A stretch of 64,000 nt of DNA from Desulfocapsa sp. (GTDB lineage Bacteria > Desulfobacterota > Desulfobulbia > Desulfobulbales > Desulfocapsaceae). Below, piece after piece: positions 19,845 through 28,533 of the stretch (position 1 is its first letter; every line of letters starts with the position of its first letter). The translations under genes were made by a program, and so were the position numbers. The DNA lies in the NCBI GenBank assembly GCA_013792135.1, contig VMSP01000058.1:24911-88910 (forward strand). The letters are read 5' to 3'. The notes beneath the pieces are model-generated. The model did not search any database. It saw only the letters and a list, made by a program, of their open reading frames with translations, and was not told where the DNA came from.

Positions 19845-20885
19845 TTATCTGTTTTCAGGAGGAAACCCTTTGTCACTATGACTTTGCAGGTTAGCGACAT
19901 TAGCGCATAGCCTTGAGGTCTCAGCCCGCTTGATCGTGTCTGCCACCTGAGTATAAATCTGGGTAGTGGCCAGTTCAGAATGACCGAGAAGCTCCTGAAT
20001 GACACGAATATCAGCCCCACCGTTAATCAATGCCGTCGCGAATGAGTGACGGAAAAGGTGTGGATTGACATGCTTTGTTATCCCGGCCTTCTTAGCAGCT
20101 GTTGTTATCTGTTTGCGAATATCAACCCAAGGCTTACCGGTTCTTGGCGAAATAAAAATCATTCCATTAGGCCGCTGCTTACACAATTCATCTATTCTGT
20201 CCATGATTCCTGATGCCTCAACCGGTGCCAGTCGCCACTTCCCCCCCTTGCCATAGATACGCAACAATTTTCCCGTAAAATCCACCTGCGCTGCAGTAAG
20301 CGTCAGAGCTTCATTTCGTCGAAGTCCACACAGGGCCATGAGAGTGACAATAATCTGGATATCACCATGCAAGTGACTAAGAATATCGCCAAGCTCCTGG
20401 ATTGTCAACACCTGGGGCAACGGCGGCCGCGTCTCTCGGCGAGTGAATCGCTTAGGGAGCTTATGTGTACTGCCAGTGGTCTCATTCTGCCAGTTCAAAT
20501 ATGCGGACAAACCAGAAAGTTCAATATTGATGGTCCGTTTTTTCACTCCATCAGTGAGCCGACGTGCTTTATATTGTTCAATCAAAAGTGCTGTGATATG
20601 TCGTATTTTGTACCCGCCAAAAAATCCGGTCAAATGTCGCATAGAATTTGTCATCACTTCCATTCCCCTGAGGCTGGACCGATTTTTATAGGTCAGCAGG
20701 AAATCAGGGAGCAGATCGTTCCATCCAGGATCAGCATGATTCACTGTCCCGCGTAGCTCAGCCTCGAATTTCAGGGCCTCTTCCTTGCTACCGCAAAACG
20801 GTATATAATCCGGCTTTTCCTTGCGACCATGAAAAATTTTGATCAATTGCCATCCCTGCTTGGTGGGGTGTTTATAAACAGACAT
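19845..20885 (-). CDS. int: Tyrosine recombinase / integrase of the conjugative element
   Basis: 346 residues: N-terminal arm-binding and SAM-like domain ('DLLPDFLLTYKNRSSLRGMEVMTNSMRHLTGFFGG'), then the catalytic domain with Arg in 'LCGLRRNEAL', the 'HLFRHSFAT' box, 'LGHSELATTQIYTQV' carrying the His and the nucleophilic Tyr. Its last codon directly abuts the tRNA-Pro attachment sequence, so excision would separate gene and att core cleanly. It should catalyse integration and excision of the element; no clear excisionase is seen. Confidence 0.95.
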   Translation of the reverse strand: MSVYKHPTKQGWQLIKIFHGRKEKPDYIPFCGSKEEALKFEAELRGTVNHADPGWNDLLPDFLLTYKNRSSLRGMEVMTNSMRHLTGFFGGYKIRHITALLIEQYKARRLTDGVKKRTINIELSGLSAYLNWQNETTGSTHKLPKRFTRRETRPPLPQVLTIQELGDILSHLHGDIQIIVTLMALCGLRRNEALTLTAAQVDFTGKLLRIYGKGGKWRLAPVEASGIMDRIDELCKQRPNGMIFISPRTGKPWVDIRKQITTAAKKAGITKHVNPHLFRHSFATALINGGADIRVIQELLGHSELATTQIYTQVADTIKRAETSRLCANVANLQSHSDKGFPPENR

Positions 20886-21178
20886 AGTTATTATAAAGTA
20901 GCTGTATGAATTTCAAAAAAGGCATAGCACTGAAAAAAAAATGGCCGGCAAGTTAACGAACAAAACCCACAGCAAAAAACACTCATTGTCCATTTATCAC
21001 ACGGCACAAATTGATCTCTCCCCGTATCTCTTTTCGCTTATATTATTCTTAAAAAGACCTTCTCAATCCTTCCCTATTTTTTTACAACAAATCATTATCA
21101 TTTTCTTTAGTTGCTTGATTAGTTTTTTGCATATCTTTATTATGAGGAGTTGCAGATGATATCCTTGCAGAAACCAAT

Positions 21179-21817
21179 CTAAGCAACGGCCGATTTGTCT
21201 CTTTTTTCTGGCAGAGAGGCTCCGAGAGTAAGCAGCATTTGCTCCATTCTTTCCATGCGCTCACTCATCTCTTTCATTTCCTGTCGTACTAAATCCATTT
21301 CTTCCTCCTTCATAACTGCATCATGAAAAGCTCTAACGCTTGATGCCAGAGCTGACCTAAAAACTGTTTTAGACTCAAGCACCTCAATGGTCATGTTCAC
21401 CATCTCCTTGATGCTAATGACCTCATAGTCGTCCTCAAATTCCTGTTTTTTTGCTTGTGTTTTTTTAACTGGAATCTGATCTACCTGCCGCGTCATACAT
21501 GCCTGAACATATGGACTACATGAATCAGTGCTGGCAGGAACTTGTCCTGTTTGCGCTGGCTCATTTTCTTGAAGAATATTATCTCCAGGTGTTTCACCTT
21601 CCAGGCAACTCACAAAAGAGCCAATAGACATTCCCCCAAGACTTGCAATTTCCTTGAGAATCTTGATCCTTGGCTCCCTATCTCCTGTTTCATACCCAGA
21701 GATTGTACTGGCGGCGAGACCACCCAACAATTCACCGAACTCAGTTTGGTTTAGACCAAGACTGTCCCTAATTCGCTTTATCCTCCTACCCATTTCTATA
21801 TTTTTAAATTTTTCCAT
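21179..21817 (-). CDS. XRE-family repressor-like protein
   Basis: 212 residues with an N-terminal helix-turn-helix (about 8-62, 'MGRRIKRIRDSLGLNQTEFGELLGGLAASTISGYETGDREPRI'), a linker, and a C-terminal part with a coiled coil (about 165-200, 'EEEMDLVRQEMKEMSERMERMEQMLLTL') likely for oligomerisation. No protease Ser/Lys dyad is evident. It is divergent from a second XRE gene across a 194-bp control region, like a phage CI/Cro switch. Confidence 0.8.
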   Translation of the reverse strand: MEKFKNIEMGRRIKRIRDSLGLNQTEFGELLGGLAASTISGYETGDREPRIKILKEIASLGGMSIGSFVSCLEGETPGDNILQENEPAQTGQVPASTDSCSPYVQACMTRQVDQIPVKKTQAKKQEFEDDYEVISIKEMVNMTIEVLESKTVFRSALASSVRAFHDAVMKEEEMDLVRQEMKEMSERMERMEQMLLTLGASLPEKRDKSAVA

Positions 21818-22011
21818 AACTTCATTTTATGTATTTTTTCGTAATTTGCAAACGATTTCGCGAAAAGCGTAACTATTTGTTTTCCATGCACTGATTTATT
21901 TATGTCATAAAATAAATTACGCAGTCATCAATTTTATTAAAATAAATATTGCGTTATGCGAAAAAGATGATAGATAATTTTGCAATATTAGAAATTGAAA
22001 AGGAGATGGGC
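21818..22011. promoter_or_regulatory. Divergent control region of the two XRE regulators
   Basis: A/T-rich spacer with repeated GCGTAA / TTACGC-type words (near 21868, 21917 and 21951), including 'AAATTACGCAG' and 'TTGCGTTATGCG'. I read these as candidate operator half-sites for the two regulators. Confidence 0.45.
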
Positions 22012-22572
22012 ATGGAATTAGGTGAAAGAATAAAGACGACCAGGAAGAATCAAGGCGTAACTCTTGGCATTCTAAGTTCGGCTACCGGGGTAGGGACCAG
22101 TACATTATCGAAATACGAGAACCGTCGGGCCAAATATATCCCTTACCTGAATGACCTTTGCAAGATTGCCGAACACTTAGATGACATCACCATTCTTACC
22201 GATCTTTGTTGTTCCTGCCCCGTCAGGAAGGATATCATTTCAAAACAATTCCCTGACCTGAAAAGCCCCCAGCACGATTTATCTCTTATTGCTAATAGAT
22301 TACGCGAAGAGATGGTTGAGGCCATTAATACCATTAACCACCTTTCTGAACAGTTTCCCGAAACAAACCTTAAAGCTCTGCAAAATCACAAGGAAGAAGT
22401 TCTTGCCAACATGGAGCAGGTTATCGAGACCAAACTACGCATAGACATTCTTTTATTCGAGCTGATTTTATCAGGAATTTTCACTCCAACCGACTTACAA
22501 AAGGCAAAACATGGCAGGCGACAAGAAGAATGCGCCACTAATAACTACGACCGACATAGCGACGCCAGATGA
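22012..22572 (+). CDS. XRE-family regulator
   Basis: 186 residues from the ATG at 22012, chosen because AAGGAG lies 6 nt upstream; longer in-frame starts exist at 21949 and 21967. Helix-turn-helix in residues 1-60 ('LGERIKTTRKNQGVTLGILSSATGVGTSTLSKYENRRAKYIPY'), then a CCSC pair and helical C-terminus with a heptad-rich stretch. It opens the rightward operon of the element and overlaps the next ORF by 4 bp. Confidence 0.75.
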   Translation: MELGERIKTTRKNQGVTLGILSSATGVGTSTLSKYENRRAKYIPYLNDLCKIAEHLDDITILTDLCCSCPVRKDIISKQFPDLKSPQHDLSLIANRLREEMVEAINTINHLSEQFPETNLKALQNHKEEVLANMEQVIETKLRIDILLFELILSGIFTPTDLQKAKHGRRQEECATNNYDRHSDAR

Positions 22573-22814
22573 ATACCGAGCATGAGATACTGATTCGTCT
22601 GGATCGTATTGAGCAAGCCCTGACAAACTTAGCCAAAATGTCACTGCCAGAAGTTGACAACCAGGCTGATCGTTTAATCAGGCTGGCCCGCATTGATCGA
22701 GCTGCGGCAATAGCATCTGCAAAATCAGCATCACGTCAAGATACCTTATTAAGACAAAAGCTGAAGAAGGAGAAAAATAATGCAACTGCAACCAGCTTCC
22801 AGAGCAGGTCATGA
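22569..22814 (+). CDS. Small helical hypothetical protein of the element
   Basis: 81 residues, start overlapping the XRE stop (ATGA type) and end overlapping the next gene's start. Helical N-terminus ('EILIRLDRIEQALTNLAKMSLPE'), basic C-terminus. Not recognised; probably translationally coupled. Confidence 0.55.
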   Translation: MNTEHEILIRLDRIEQALTNLAKMSLPEVDNQADRLIRLARIDRAAAIASAKSASRQDTLLRQKLKKEKNNATATSFQSRS

Positions 22815-23383
22815 ACATGACGACATCCCTGAGCATATCTATGAATCCAGATAAACAAAACATCTGGCCACTGGCTCAATCCTGGGTGCACTCCAATAGG
22901 GTGTTGATATGGTGCATAGCCGCACCCTATTATCGGTATATGTCATGCGACTCAAGTGATTTGGCCGGAGAGGCAAAGCTTGCTGTGTACCAGGTAATCT
23001 CAGTCTTAATCAATCAAAACAAGGATTTGTCCTTAACGAGCAAGTATTTCCGTATTGTCTTCCGCACCAGATGTGTCCAGATGGCCGCTGGAGTTTCCTT
23101 AGCTAACGAACAACTGGCAACCGTAGCGATTCAAAAAGAGCAATCCCCTGAACTGAACAAATTTTCTGATCTGGATGAATCAGTCATTGCCGAGGCATTG
23201 TCCGCACTAACTAATCGGCAAAGGCTGGTTTCCCAATGGATTCTTTCACAGCCAGAACCCGTCAGCTTTTACACGATTGCCAATCATTTTGGGATACATA
23301 TTCAAACTGTCAGGGATATTTTGTCTAATACTATCAAGAGAATAGAGACCTATGGACATCAGAGAATATGCAAAGAACTCTAA
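22811..23383 (+). CDS. Sigma-70 region 4-like regulator
   Basis: 190 residues. The middle resembles sigma region 2 ('LAGEAKLAVYQVISVLINQNKDLSLTSKYFRIVFRTRC'), and residues 130-185 ('IAEALSALTNRQRLVSQWILSQPEPVSFYTIANHFGIHIQTVRDILSNTIKRI') fit the region 4 helix-turn-helix. It may direct RNA polymerase to element promoters or act as an activator. It overlaps both neighbours by a few bases. Confidence 0.6.
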   Translation: MNMTTSLSISMNPDKQNIWPLAQSWVHSNRVLIWCIAAPYYRYMSCDSSDLAGEAKLAVYQVISVLINQNKDLSLTSKYFRIVFRTRCVQMAAGVSLANEQLATVAIQKEQSPELNKFSDLDESVIAEALSALTNRQRLVSQWILSQPEPVSFYTIANHFGIHIQTVRDILSNTIKRIETYGHQRICKEL

Positions 23384-23795
23384 AATTCCCCTTAAAACGC
23401 TACTCTGGATGGAGAAAATAAAAATTGTCAGTGATCCACTCATTGACAATGAGCGGATTGGGTTGGAATTGATCGAAAAGGTTTGGGGGCGGCATGACTT
23501 TATCCGTCCGCAACTTCGTCAAAAAAACATAACATACAGAAAAGCACTCATTAGCACCTGTACCCTGAATACAAAATGGGAACGATATGCATATTCCAGA
23601 TTCATGAATATGGAACCAGGTCAATGGCTTTTAATGAAGAACCTGATACCAGAAATTGAAATAACCTTCCGGTTCAAGTTGTCAGATTCTCAAATCATAC
23701 AACTTTATCGGGTGCGAAAAAGAGCACATAGAACCAAAGAAAGGCAAGCTCAAAATCTTCAAAATGACCAAGAAAAAGATGCGACAAAACATTAA
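23352..23795 (+). CDS. Hypothetical protein of the element
   Basis: 147 residues, overlapping the sigma-like gene by 32 bp. The start 'MDIREYAKNSKIPLKTLLWMEKIKIVSDPLIDNERIGLELIEKVWG' resembles a MerR/excisionase-like winged helix, and the end is basic. It could be the missing directionality factor; that is only a guess. Confidence 0.5.
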   Translation: MDIREYAKNSKIPLKTLLWMEKIKIVSDPLIDNERIGLELIEKVWGRHDFIRPQLRQKNITYRKALISTCTLNTKWERYAYSRFMNMEPGQWLLMKNLIPEIEITFRFKLSDSQIIQLYRVRKRAHRTKERQAQNLQNDQEKDATKH

Positions 23796-23819
23796 CTAAG
23801 TAAAAGAAAAATTTTTTAT

Positions 23820-24353
23820 GTGGATGCGACTGCAATGATGCCTCAAACAAAAAAACAAACTCAAAAAATCATTCTGATTATCGGTGCATTTTTTATGTTC
23901 TCCAGTTCGATCTGTAGTTTGGTTTGGGGGCTTGAAATCAGGCAGGATTTATACAGCTACTCGCCCGCCAAAATCACACCTGTACAAATTCCAATCCATC
24001 AAACTTTTGTCATTGAAAGACAACCATCTTTTTACGCCCGGCCAGAAAGCCGCCCGCTGCCTGTGGTTTATTTTGAACTGGGCAGCGCATGGCTATCCCC
24101 TGATGCCAGTAGCAATCTCCTGATGGACTTACGAGAATGTTGTGCCGCCTGCCCTCTCTACCTCACTGGCTACACCTGTTCGCTTGGGGTGGAAAGTGAA
24201 AATCAGAAACTTTCCAGGCATCGGGCCGAGACCGTTGCCGCCCTGCTTCGGAGGAACGGCTACAAGGTGGCTTCGGCGGAAGGAAAAGGGATGATTTACG
24301 GAAGCAACCCCGAAAGTAACCGAATGGTGGAGATCAAACTAACGAAAAAATGA
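23820..24353 (+). CDS. OmpA-like peptidoglycan-binding protein at the head of the tra genes
   Basis: 177 residues: a single N-terminal membrane anchor or signal (about 17-40), a Pro-rich linker, and an OmpA C-like domain ('VVYFELGSAWLSPDASSNLLMDLRECCAACPLYLTGYTCSLG..ENQKLSRHRAETVAALLRRNGY'). The family binds peptidoglycan; here it may anchor the conjugation channel in the wall. Two adjacent Cys plus two more in the domain could form disulfides. Confidence 0.7.
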   Translation: MDATAMMPQTKKQTQKIILIIGAFFMFSSSICSLVWGLEIRQDLYSYSPAKITPVQIPIHQTFVIERQPSFYARPESRPLPVVYFELGSAWLSPDASSNLLMDLRECCAACPLYLTGYTCSLGVESENQKLSRHRAETVAALLRRNGYKVASAEGKGMIYGSNPESNRMVEIKLTKK

Positions 24354-24443
24354 TTCTTTGACATGGCAAACAAACCCTTTCTGCCAACAGAATAAAAAAA
24401 CGCACAATCTCGTGCAACAACTGCAACAAAAGGAGAAGCAATC

Positions 24444-24737
24444 ATGAAAAAAGTAACTTTTTTTGCCATCTTAACCGTTTTACTGCTCCAGACAGTTAAT
24501 GTCTTTGCCATGGCAACTCCGGCGGCTGGTTCATTTGCCTATGACCTGTACGATATTGCGGTCACCCAGATTTTACTTGGCCCAATTGGATTTGTCGCTG
24601 GTGTCGCCTCGATGGTTTTTGCGGCCATCCTTGCTATCCGGCAGATGATTCTCCCTGCAGCTGGTGTTGTTCTTGGCGGCGCATTCCTGCTTTCCGCTGA
24701 TACCGTAGTTTCGTCAATCGGCTCTGTAATCATCTAA
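24444..24737 (+). CDS. traA: F-type conjugative pilin TraA
   Basis: 97 residues: signal sequence to about residue 24, then two hydrophobic helices separated by a short basic turn ('AAILAIRQMILPAAG'), the layout of VirB2/TraA pilins. The small size, position before traL and a GGAG ribosome site at 24431 agree. It would be the pilus subunit. Confidence 0.8.
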   Translation: MKKVTFFAILTVLLLQTVNVFAMATPAAGSFAYDLYDIAVTQILLGPIGFVAGVASMVFAAILAIRQMILPAAGVVLGGAFLLSADTVVSSIGSVII

Positions 24738-24760
24738 CAAGACCATAGAGGCTACAAGCA

Positions 24761-25030
24761 ATGATCGCCAGAAAGTTTCCGCAATATCTGTCTAAACCGT
24801 TTCAGGTGCTGTGGTTTGAGGTGGACGAACTGGTTTTGTTCCTCTTCTTCCTGACCCTGGCCTTACTCTACGGCAAGCTGATGTGGCTTATCTTTCTGGT
24901 GTGTCAGTATTCCTACACCAAAACCAAACGCTCTCAGGCACGGGGATTCTTGAAACATGCACTTTATGTCTTTGGCCTGGTCAAAATGAACAACTATCCC
25001 GACTATTTTCAGCAGGAGTTTCACGAGTGA
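24761..25030 (+). CDS. traL: Conjugal transfer protein TraL
   Basis: 89 residues with 'FPQYLSKPFQVLWFEVDELVLFLFFLTLALLYGKLMW' typical of TraL (VirB3-like), an inner membrane component of the F-type channel. Its TGA overlaps the GTG start of traE. Confidence 0.85.
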   Translation: MIARKFPQYLSKPFQVLWFEVDELVLFLFFLTLALLYGKLMWLIFLVCQYSYTKTKRSQARGFLKHALYVFGLVKMNNYPDYFQQEFHE

Positions 25031-25686
25031 AAGCAGATATTTTCGTACAAAAATCCAGTAATTTATTCGTTGAAAACCGACTGCTTAAATTTGCTATCGG
25101 GGCAATGGCCGTAGCCGTCTGTTTTAATTCCCTGATGGTGTATCGGGCCGTTAAATATCAGCGTACCGTGCTGATTCCACCCGCTATGACCGGAACGGTG
25201 GAGTTCGTCCAGGGCAAGCCTACCGAGGGATATGTCAAGGACATGAGCAGACGGATTGTCAATCTGGCAACTACCTACTCCCCACCCACGGCCAGAGGGC
25301 AGTTTGATGATCTCCTTGCTCTCTACACCTCCGAATCCTATCCCGAAGCCTCAAAAAGCTGGTACTCCCTGGCTGGTCGGATTGAAGAATCACAGGTCAG
25401 TTCGACATTTTACATGGAGACAATCACTTTAGGGGAAGGCACTATCGAGATATTTGGAAATTTGGTGCAGTTTGCCGGAGACACAAAACTTGAAACGGCA
25501 GCCAAAACCTATGTGGTCGCGTATCGCATCCGTGATGGTCGTTTTGAGATTAGCGAGTTCAAGGAGAAAAATCTCAGAGCGGACGCAGACCAACTTAAAG
25601 CAGAGGCAGAAACAGAAGCAAAGCTCAAGAAAAACGCAGAGGCAAAAATGAAGAATGACAAGCAAGCGGAGACGATATCGAAATGA
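25027..25686 (+). CDS. traE: Conjugal transfer protein TraE
   Basis: 219 residues from GTG at 25027 (GTGA overlap with traL), rather than from an out-of-context upstream ATG at 24883 that lies inside traL. One membrane anchor (about 18-38), then a VirB8-like periplasmic domain ('YVKDMSRRIVNLATTYSPPTARGQFDDLLALY', 'TLGEGTIEIFGNLVQFAG'), and a charged Lys/Glu-rich C-terminal helix longer than in F plasmid TraE. Confidence 0.85.
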   Translation: MKADIFVQKSSNLFVENRLLKFAIGAMAVAVCFNSLMVYRAVKYQRTVLIPPAMTGTVEFVQGKPTEGYVKDMSRRIVNLATTYSPPTARGQFDDLLALYTSESYPEASKSWYSLAGRIEESQVSSTFYMETITLGEGTIEIFGNLVQFAGDTKLETAAKTYVVAYRIRDGRFEISEFKEKNLRADADQLKAEAETEAKLKKNAEAKMKNDKQAETISK

Positions 25687-26726
25687 AAAAAATCTTACGG
25701 TTAAGCCTGTGCTTGCTTTTGACTGCATCCTCGGCGCAAGCCAAAGATGCACCTACTCCACCCGCTTCACCTATTCTGGTGGCGGATTTGGCAGCGCAAG
25801 CAAAACAAGAAGGACAACCACCTGTTCCCGTTCCGGTACCGCCAGTCACCACTGTTCAAAAATCAGCTCCAAATGAAGAACAAACTCCTGCCTTGAAAGA
25901 GCCGTCGAGGAGGCAAACACATGATCTGAAAGACCAAATCTCTATCCTTCCCACACAAACCCAACAGTCTCCGGTTATAAGAGAGCCAAAACCAATAAAG
26001 CCTGCAAATGATTCAACTCCAGCAAATGACCCTTTTGACAATCCCACGCCGGTCAACTTTATTGCCCCTGAAATGCCTACTATCGTCCAGTTGTCCAATC
26101 GTGACATCAACCGGATTGTCTGTTCCGGGCCGATGAGTGATCTGATTTTTTCTGAGGAAAAAGGCGTGACTGGTCATTTCTCCGGCAATAGCGCTTTTAT
26201 TAAATTCAAGGCAGAGGAGTTCAACGGTCTGCTGACCTATGCTGAGACTCCCAGCGAGTTGTTTGTTGTCTGCAATGGAGCGGTTTATACCCTGATTGCC
26301 GAACCTCATGAGATCGCCTCTGTAACCCTGCATTTGGCGGCTCCCGCAAAGGATGTTTTCAAAAAGAATATCGACCATTACAAAAATATGCCTTTGGAAA
26401 AACAGGTCTTGCAAATTATCAAGGAAGGTTATGAAGGCGGCTATCCATCCAGCTACAAGGTTTCAAATGCTGATACCCTGATCCCCCTGTGTGGTGATCT
26501 GAGTGTCAACCTGATGCAGACCGTGGATGTAGAAGGGGTTGGATTGCGATTGAAGCAATTCAAGGTTGCCTCTACTAAGGGTGAGCCAATGGAATTGCAG
26601 GAGAAAACCTTTCTGTCACTTGGCATCAGTGAATCCATCCTGGCCGTGGCGATAGAAGATCATGTTTTGAATACCGGCGAGGCGACCAGGGTGTTTGTGG
26701 TTGAAAAAAGGGAGCAATCGCAATGA
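25683..26726 (+). CDS. traK: Conjugal transfer protein TraK
   Basis: 347 residues: signal peptide, a long Pro/Gln-rich linker (about 25-125), then the TraK/VirB9-like beta domain ('MPTIVQLSNRDINRIVCSGPMSDLIFSEEKGVTGHFSGNSAFIKF'). It forms the outer membrane core with TraB and TraV. It overlaps traE and traB by 4 bp each. Confidence 0.85.
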   Translation: MKKILRLSLCLLLTASSAQAKDAPTPPASPILVADLAAQAKQEGQPPVPVPVPPVTTVQKSAPNEEQTPALKEPSRRQTHDLKDQISILPTQTQQSPVIREPKPIKPANDSTPANDPFDNPTPVNFIAPEMPTIVQLSNRDINRIVCSGPMSDLIFSEEKGVTGHFSGNSAFIKFKAEEFNGLLTYAETPSELFVVCNGAVYTLIAEPHEIASVTLHLAAPAKDVFKKNIDHYKNMPLEKQVLQIIKEGYEGGYPSSYKVSNADTLIPLCGDLSVNLMQTVDVEGVGLRLKQFKVASTKGEPMELQEKTFLSLGISESILAVAIEDHVLNTGEATRVFVVEKREQSQ

Positions 26727-27958
26727 CGCTGAAAGAGAGGTTTAGCAACCTGACACCACAAAACAAAAAGGTTTTAGTCTGGTCGGTAGTCGGTCTCGTT
26801 ATTCTGGGAATCGCTGTTACTGGGTACAATTCCCGCGCCAAAAAAACTGTAGAGGTTGCGGCGACAGAAAAAAACAAGACCATCCATCTTGACCCTGACA
26901 TGATTGAAAAAACCATGCTCAAGGAACAGGGGCGGCAGATTGATACCCTGAAAAAAACCGTGAATGATCTGACGAAAAGCCAGACCGATTTTTTGGCTAT
27001 TGCAGAGAAGAAAAGCAAAGACGAAGAGAGCAGAAAAATAGTTATCCCCACGCCTGAACAATTATCTCAGGGCAAACCAGTGCCTATGCCTGTACTCGAT
27101 GCAAAAGGGAAACCTGTTCTTGATGAACAGGGAAAACCTTTATTCGATACCAGCCCCTCAGCATCAACGCCTGGCCGCAACCTGGGGCCATCACCTCAAG
27201 GTGGCGGTCGCGGAGGCCAGAAGCAGGAAAAAAAGATCGTCGGCAAGATTTCGGTGGTCTCCAATACGACCGCAGCTCTACCCAAAGATGATGGTAAAAA
27301 AAAAGGACGGACGGTTTATCTCCCTCCTTCCTTTATGGAGGCGAGCCTTTTGACCGGTTTCGATGCTGCTACTTCGAGCGGTGCCAAGGGGGGGAACTCC
27401 GAACCTCTTTTGCTCCGTATCCAGACCCCGGCGGTACTGCCAAATGACATCAAGGCGAATCTGTCCGGCTGTTTTGTCATTGCCGAAGCGGTAGGCAGGT
27501 TGGATAAAGAACGGGCCGATGTTCGCCTGGTGTCATTGTCCTGTCTATCCAATGAGGGCAGCGCTGTCATCGACACCCCGATCAAGGGCTTTGTAACTGA
27601 TTCTGACTCCAAGGTTGGCCTTTCTGGACGAGTTGTTTCCCGGATGGGGGCATCAACTGCCAGGGCGATTATAGCCGGATTTTTTGGCGGTGCTGGTGAA
27701 GCGTTAAAAGCGGCGGCCACCACAACCTCATCATCGGTACTGGGAACAACCAACTCTGTTGATGCTTCGCAGGTCGGGAAGTATGCCGTCGGTGGTGGAC
27801 TCTCAGAGGGGGCAAACACCTTGCAAGATTTTTACATGGATTTAGCAAAACAGACGACACCGGTAATCGAAGTGGCTGCCACCAAGAAAATCACGGTCAT
27901 TGTCTCAGAAGGTAAAGACCTTGAGATTAAAGACAACAAGAGAGACGAATCGTTATGA
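26723..27958 (+). CDS. traB: Conjugal transfer protein TraB
   Basis: 411 residues: cytoplasmic N-terminus, one membrane segment (about 19-37), coiled coil (about 55-95), Pro-rich spacer, and the VirB10-like C-terminal domain with 'PPSFMEASLLTGFDAATSSG', 'LSGCFVIAEAVGRLDKERADVRLVSLSC' and 'KGFVTDSDSKVGLSGRVVSRMGA'. It spans both membranes in the F-type core complex. Confidence 0.9.
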   Translation: MTLKERFSNLTPQNKKVLVWSVVGLVILGIAVTGYNSRAKKTVEVAATEKNKTIHLDPDMIEKTMLKEQGRQIDTLKKTVNDLTKSQTDFLAIAEKKSKDEESRKIVIPTPEQLSQGKPVPMPVLDAKGKPVLDEQGKPLFDTSPSASTPGRNLGPSPQGGGRGGQKQEKKIVGKISVVSNTTAALPKDDGKKKGRTVYLPPSFMEASLLTGFDAATSSGAKGGNSEPLLLRIQTPAVLPNDIKANLSGCFVIAEAVGRLDKERADVRLVSLSCLSNEGSAVIDTPIKGFVTDSDSKVGLSGRVVSRMGASTARAIIAGFFGGAGEALKAAATTTSSSVLGTTNSVDASQVGKYAVGGGLSEGANTLQDFYMDLAKQTTPVIEVAATKKITVIVSEGKDLEIKDNKRDESL

Positions 27959-28533
27959 AATTACCCTATGTCATTCTGCCCTTATTGCTTCTTGTGCTTC
28001 TGTCAGGTTGTAGCGGATTAGGAAAAGTTGTCAATCCCTACGAAGAAAACTTCAAGTGCCGCACCAGAGATGATGCCGGCAAGTGTATTGATACGCCATC
28101 CGCTTACAAGGAGGCCAGGTTCCCCGATGCTGATGATGCTACCGACATAACAACCTGCTCCGACACCAAGGGCAACAAGATTCCTTGTCCTGAAGCAACC
28201 GAAGGCTCTAAGACATCCTGCACAGATGTTGAAGGCGCAGCGATTCCCTGCCCTTCTCCTACAACTGATGATTCCAAAATCACTATAACAAAAGTGTCAA
28301 AAACCAACATCAACCAGCTAACCGCCCAAAACAGCCGCTACAAGGCACTTACGGAACTCCTGGAGGAACCGGACAAGCCCATGCTGGAGCCACCTAAAAT
28401 CATGCGGGTGCTGATGCTGCCCTACAAAGGGGAGAGCGATGAGCTGTTCATGACTCGCTATGTCTATTTGAAACTAAAAGATTCTCAATGGGTGCTGACA
28501 GATATAAGTGAAAAGGTAAAGGCAAAACAATGA
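27955..28533 (+). CDS. traV: Conjugal transfer lipoprotein TraV
   Basis: 192 residues with lipobox 'LLSGCSG' (Cys near residue 19), then 'VNPYEENFKCRTRDDAGKCIDTPSAYKEA', the Cys-containing TraV signature. It stabilises the outer ring with TraK and TraB. A middle region repeats CxD-x-x-G-x-x-IPCP blocks. Confidence 0.85.
   Translation: MKLPYVILPLLLLVLLSGCSGLGKVVNPYEENFKCRTRDDAGKCIDTPSAYKEARFPDADDATDITTCSDTKGNKIPCPEATEGSKTSCTDVEGAAIPCPSPTTDDSKITITKVSKTNINQLTAQNSRYKALTELLEEPDKPMLEPPKIMRVLMLPYKGESDELFMTRYVYLKLKDSQWVLTDISEKVKAKQ

Noticed and set aside
24883-25026. Upstream extension of traE
   Set aside because: It overlaps traL in another frame; GTG at 25027 with GTGA coupling and a signal-anchor is better.
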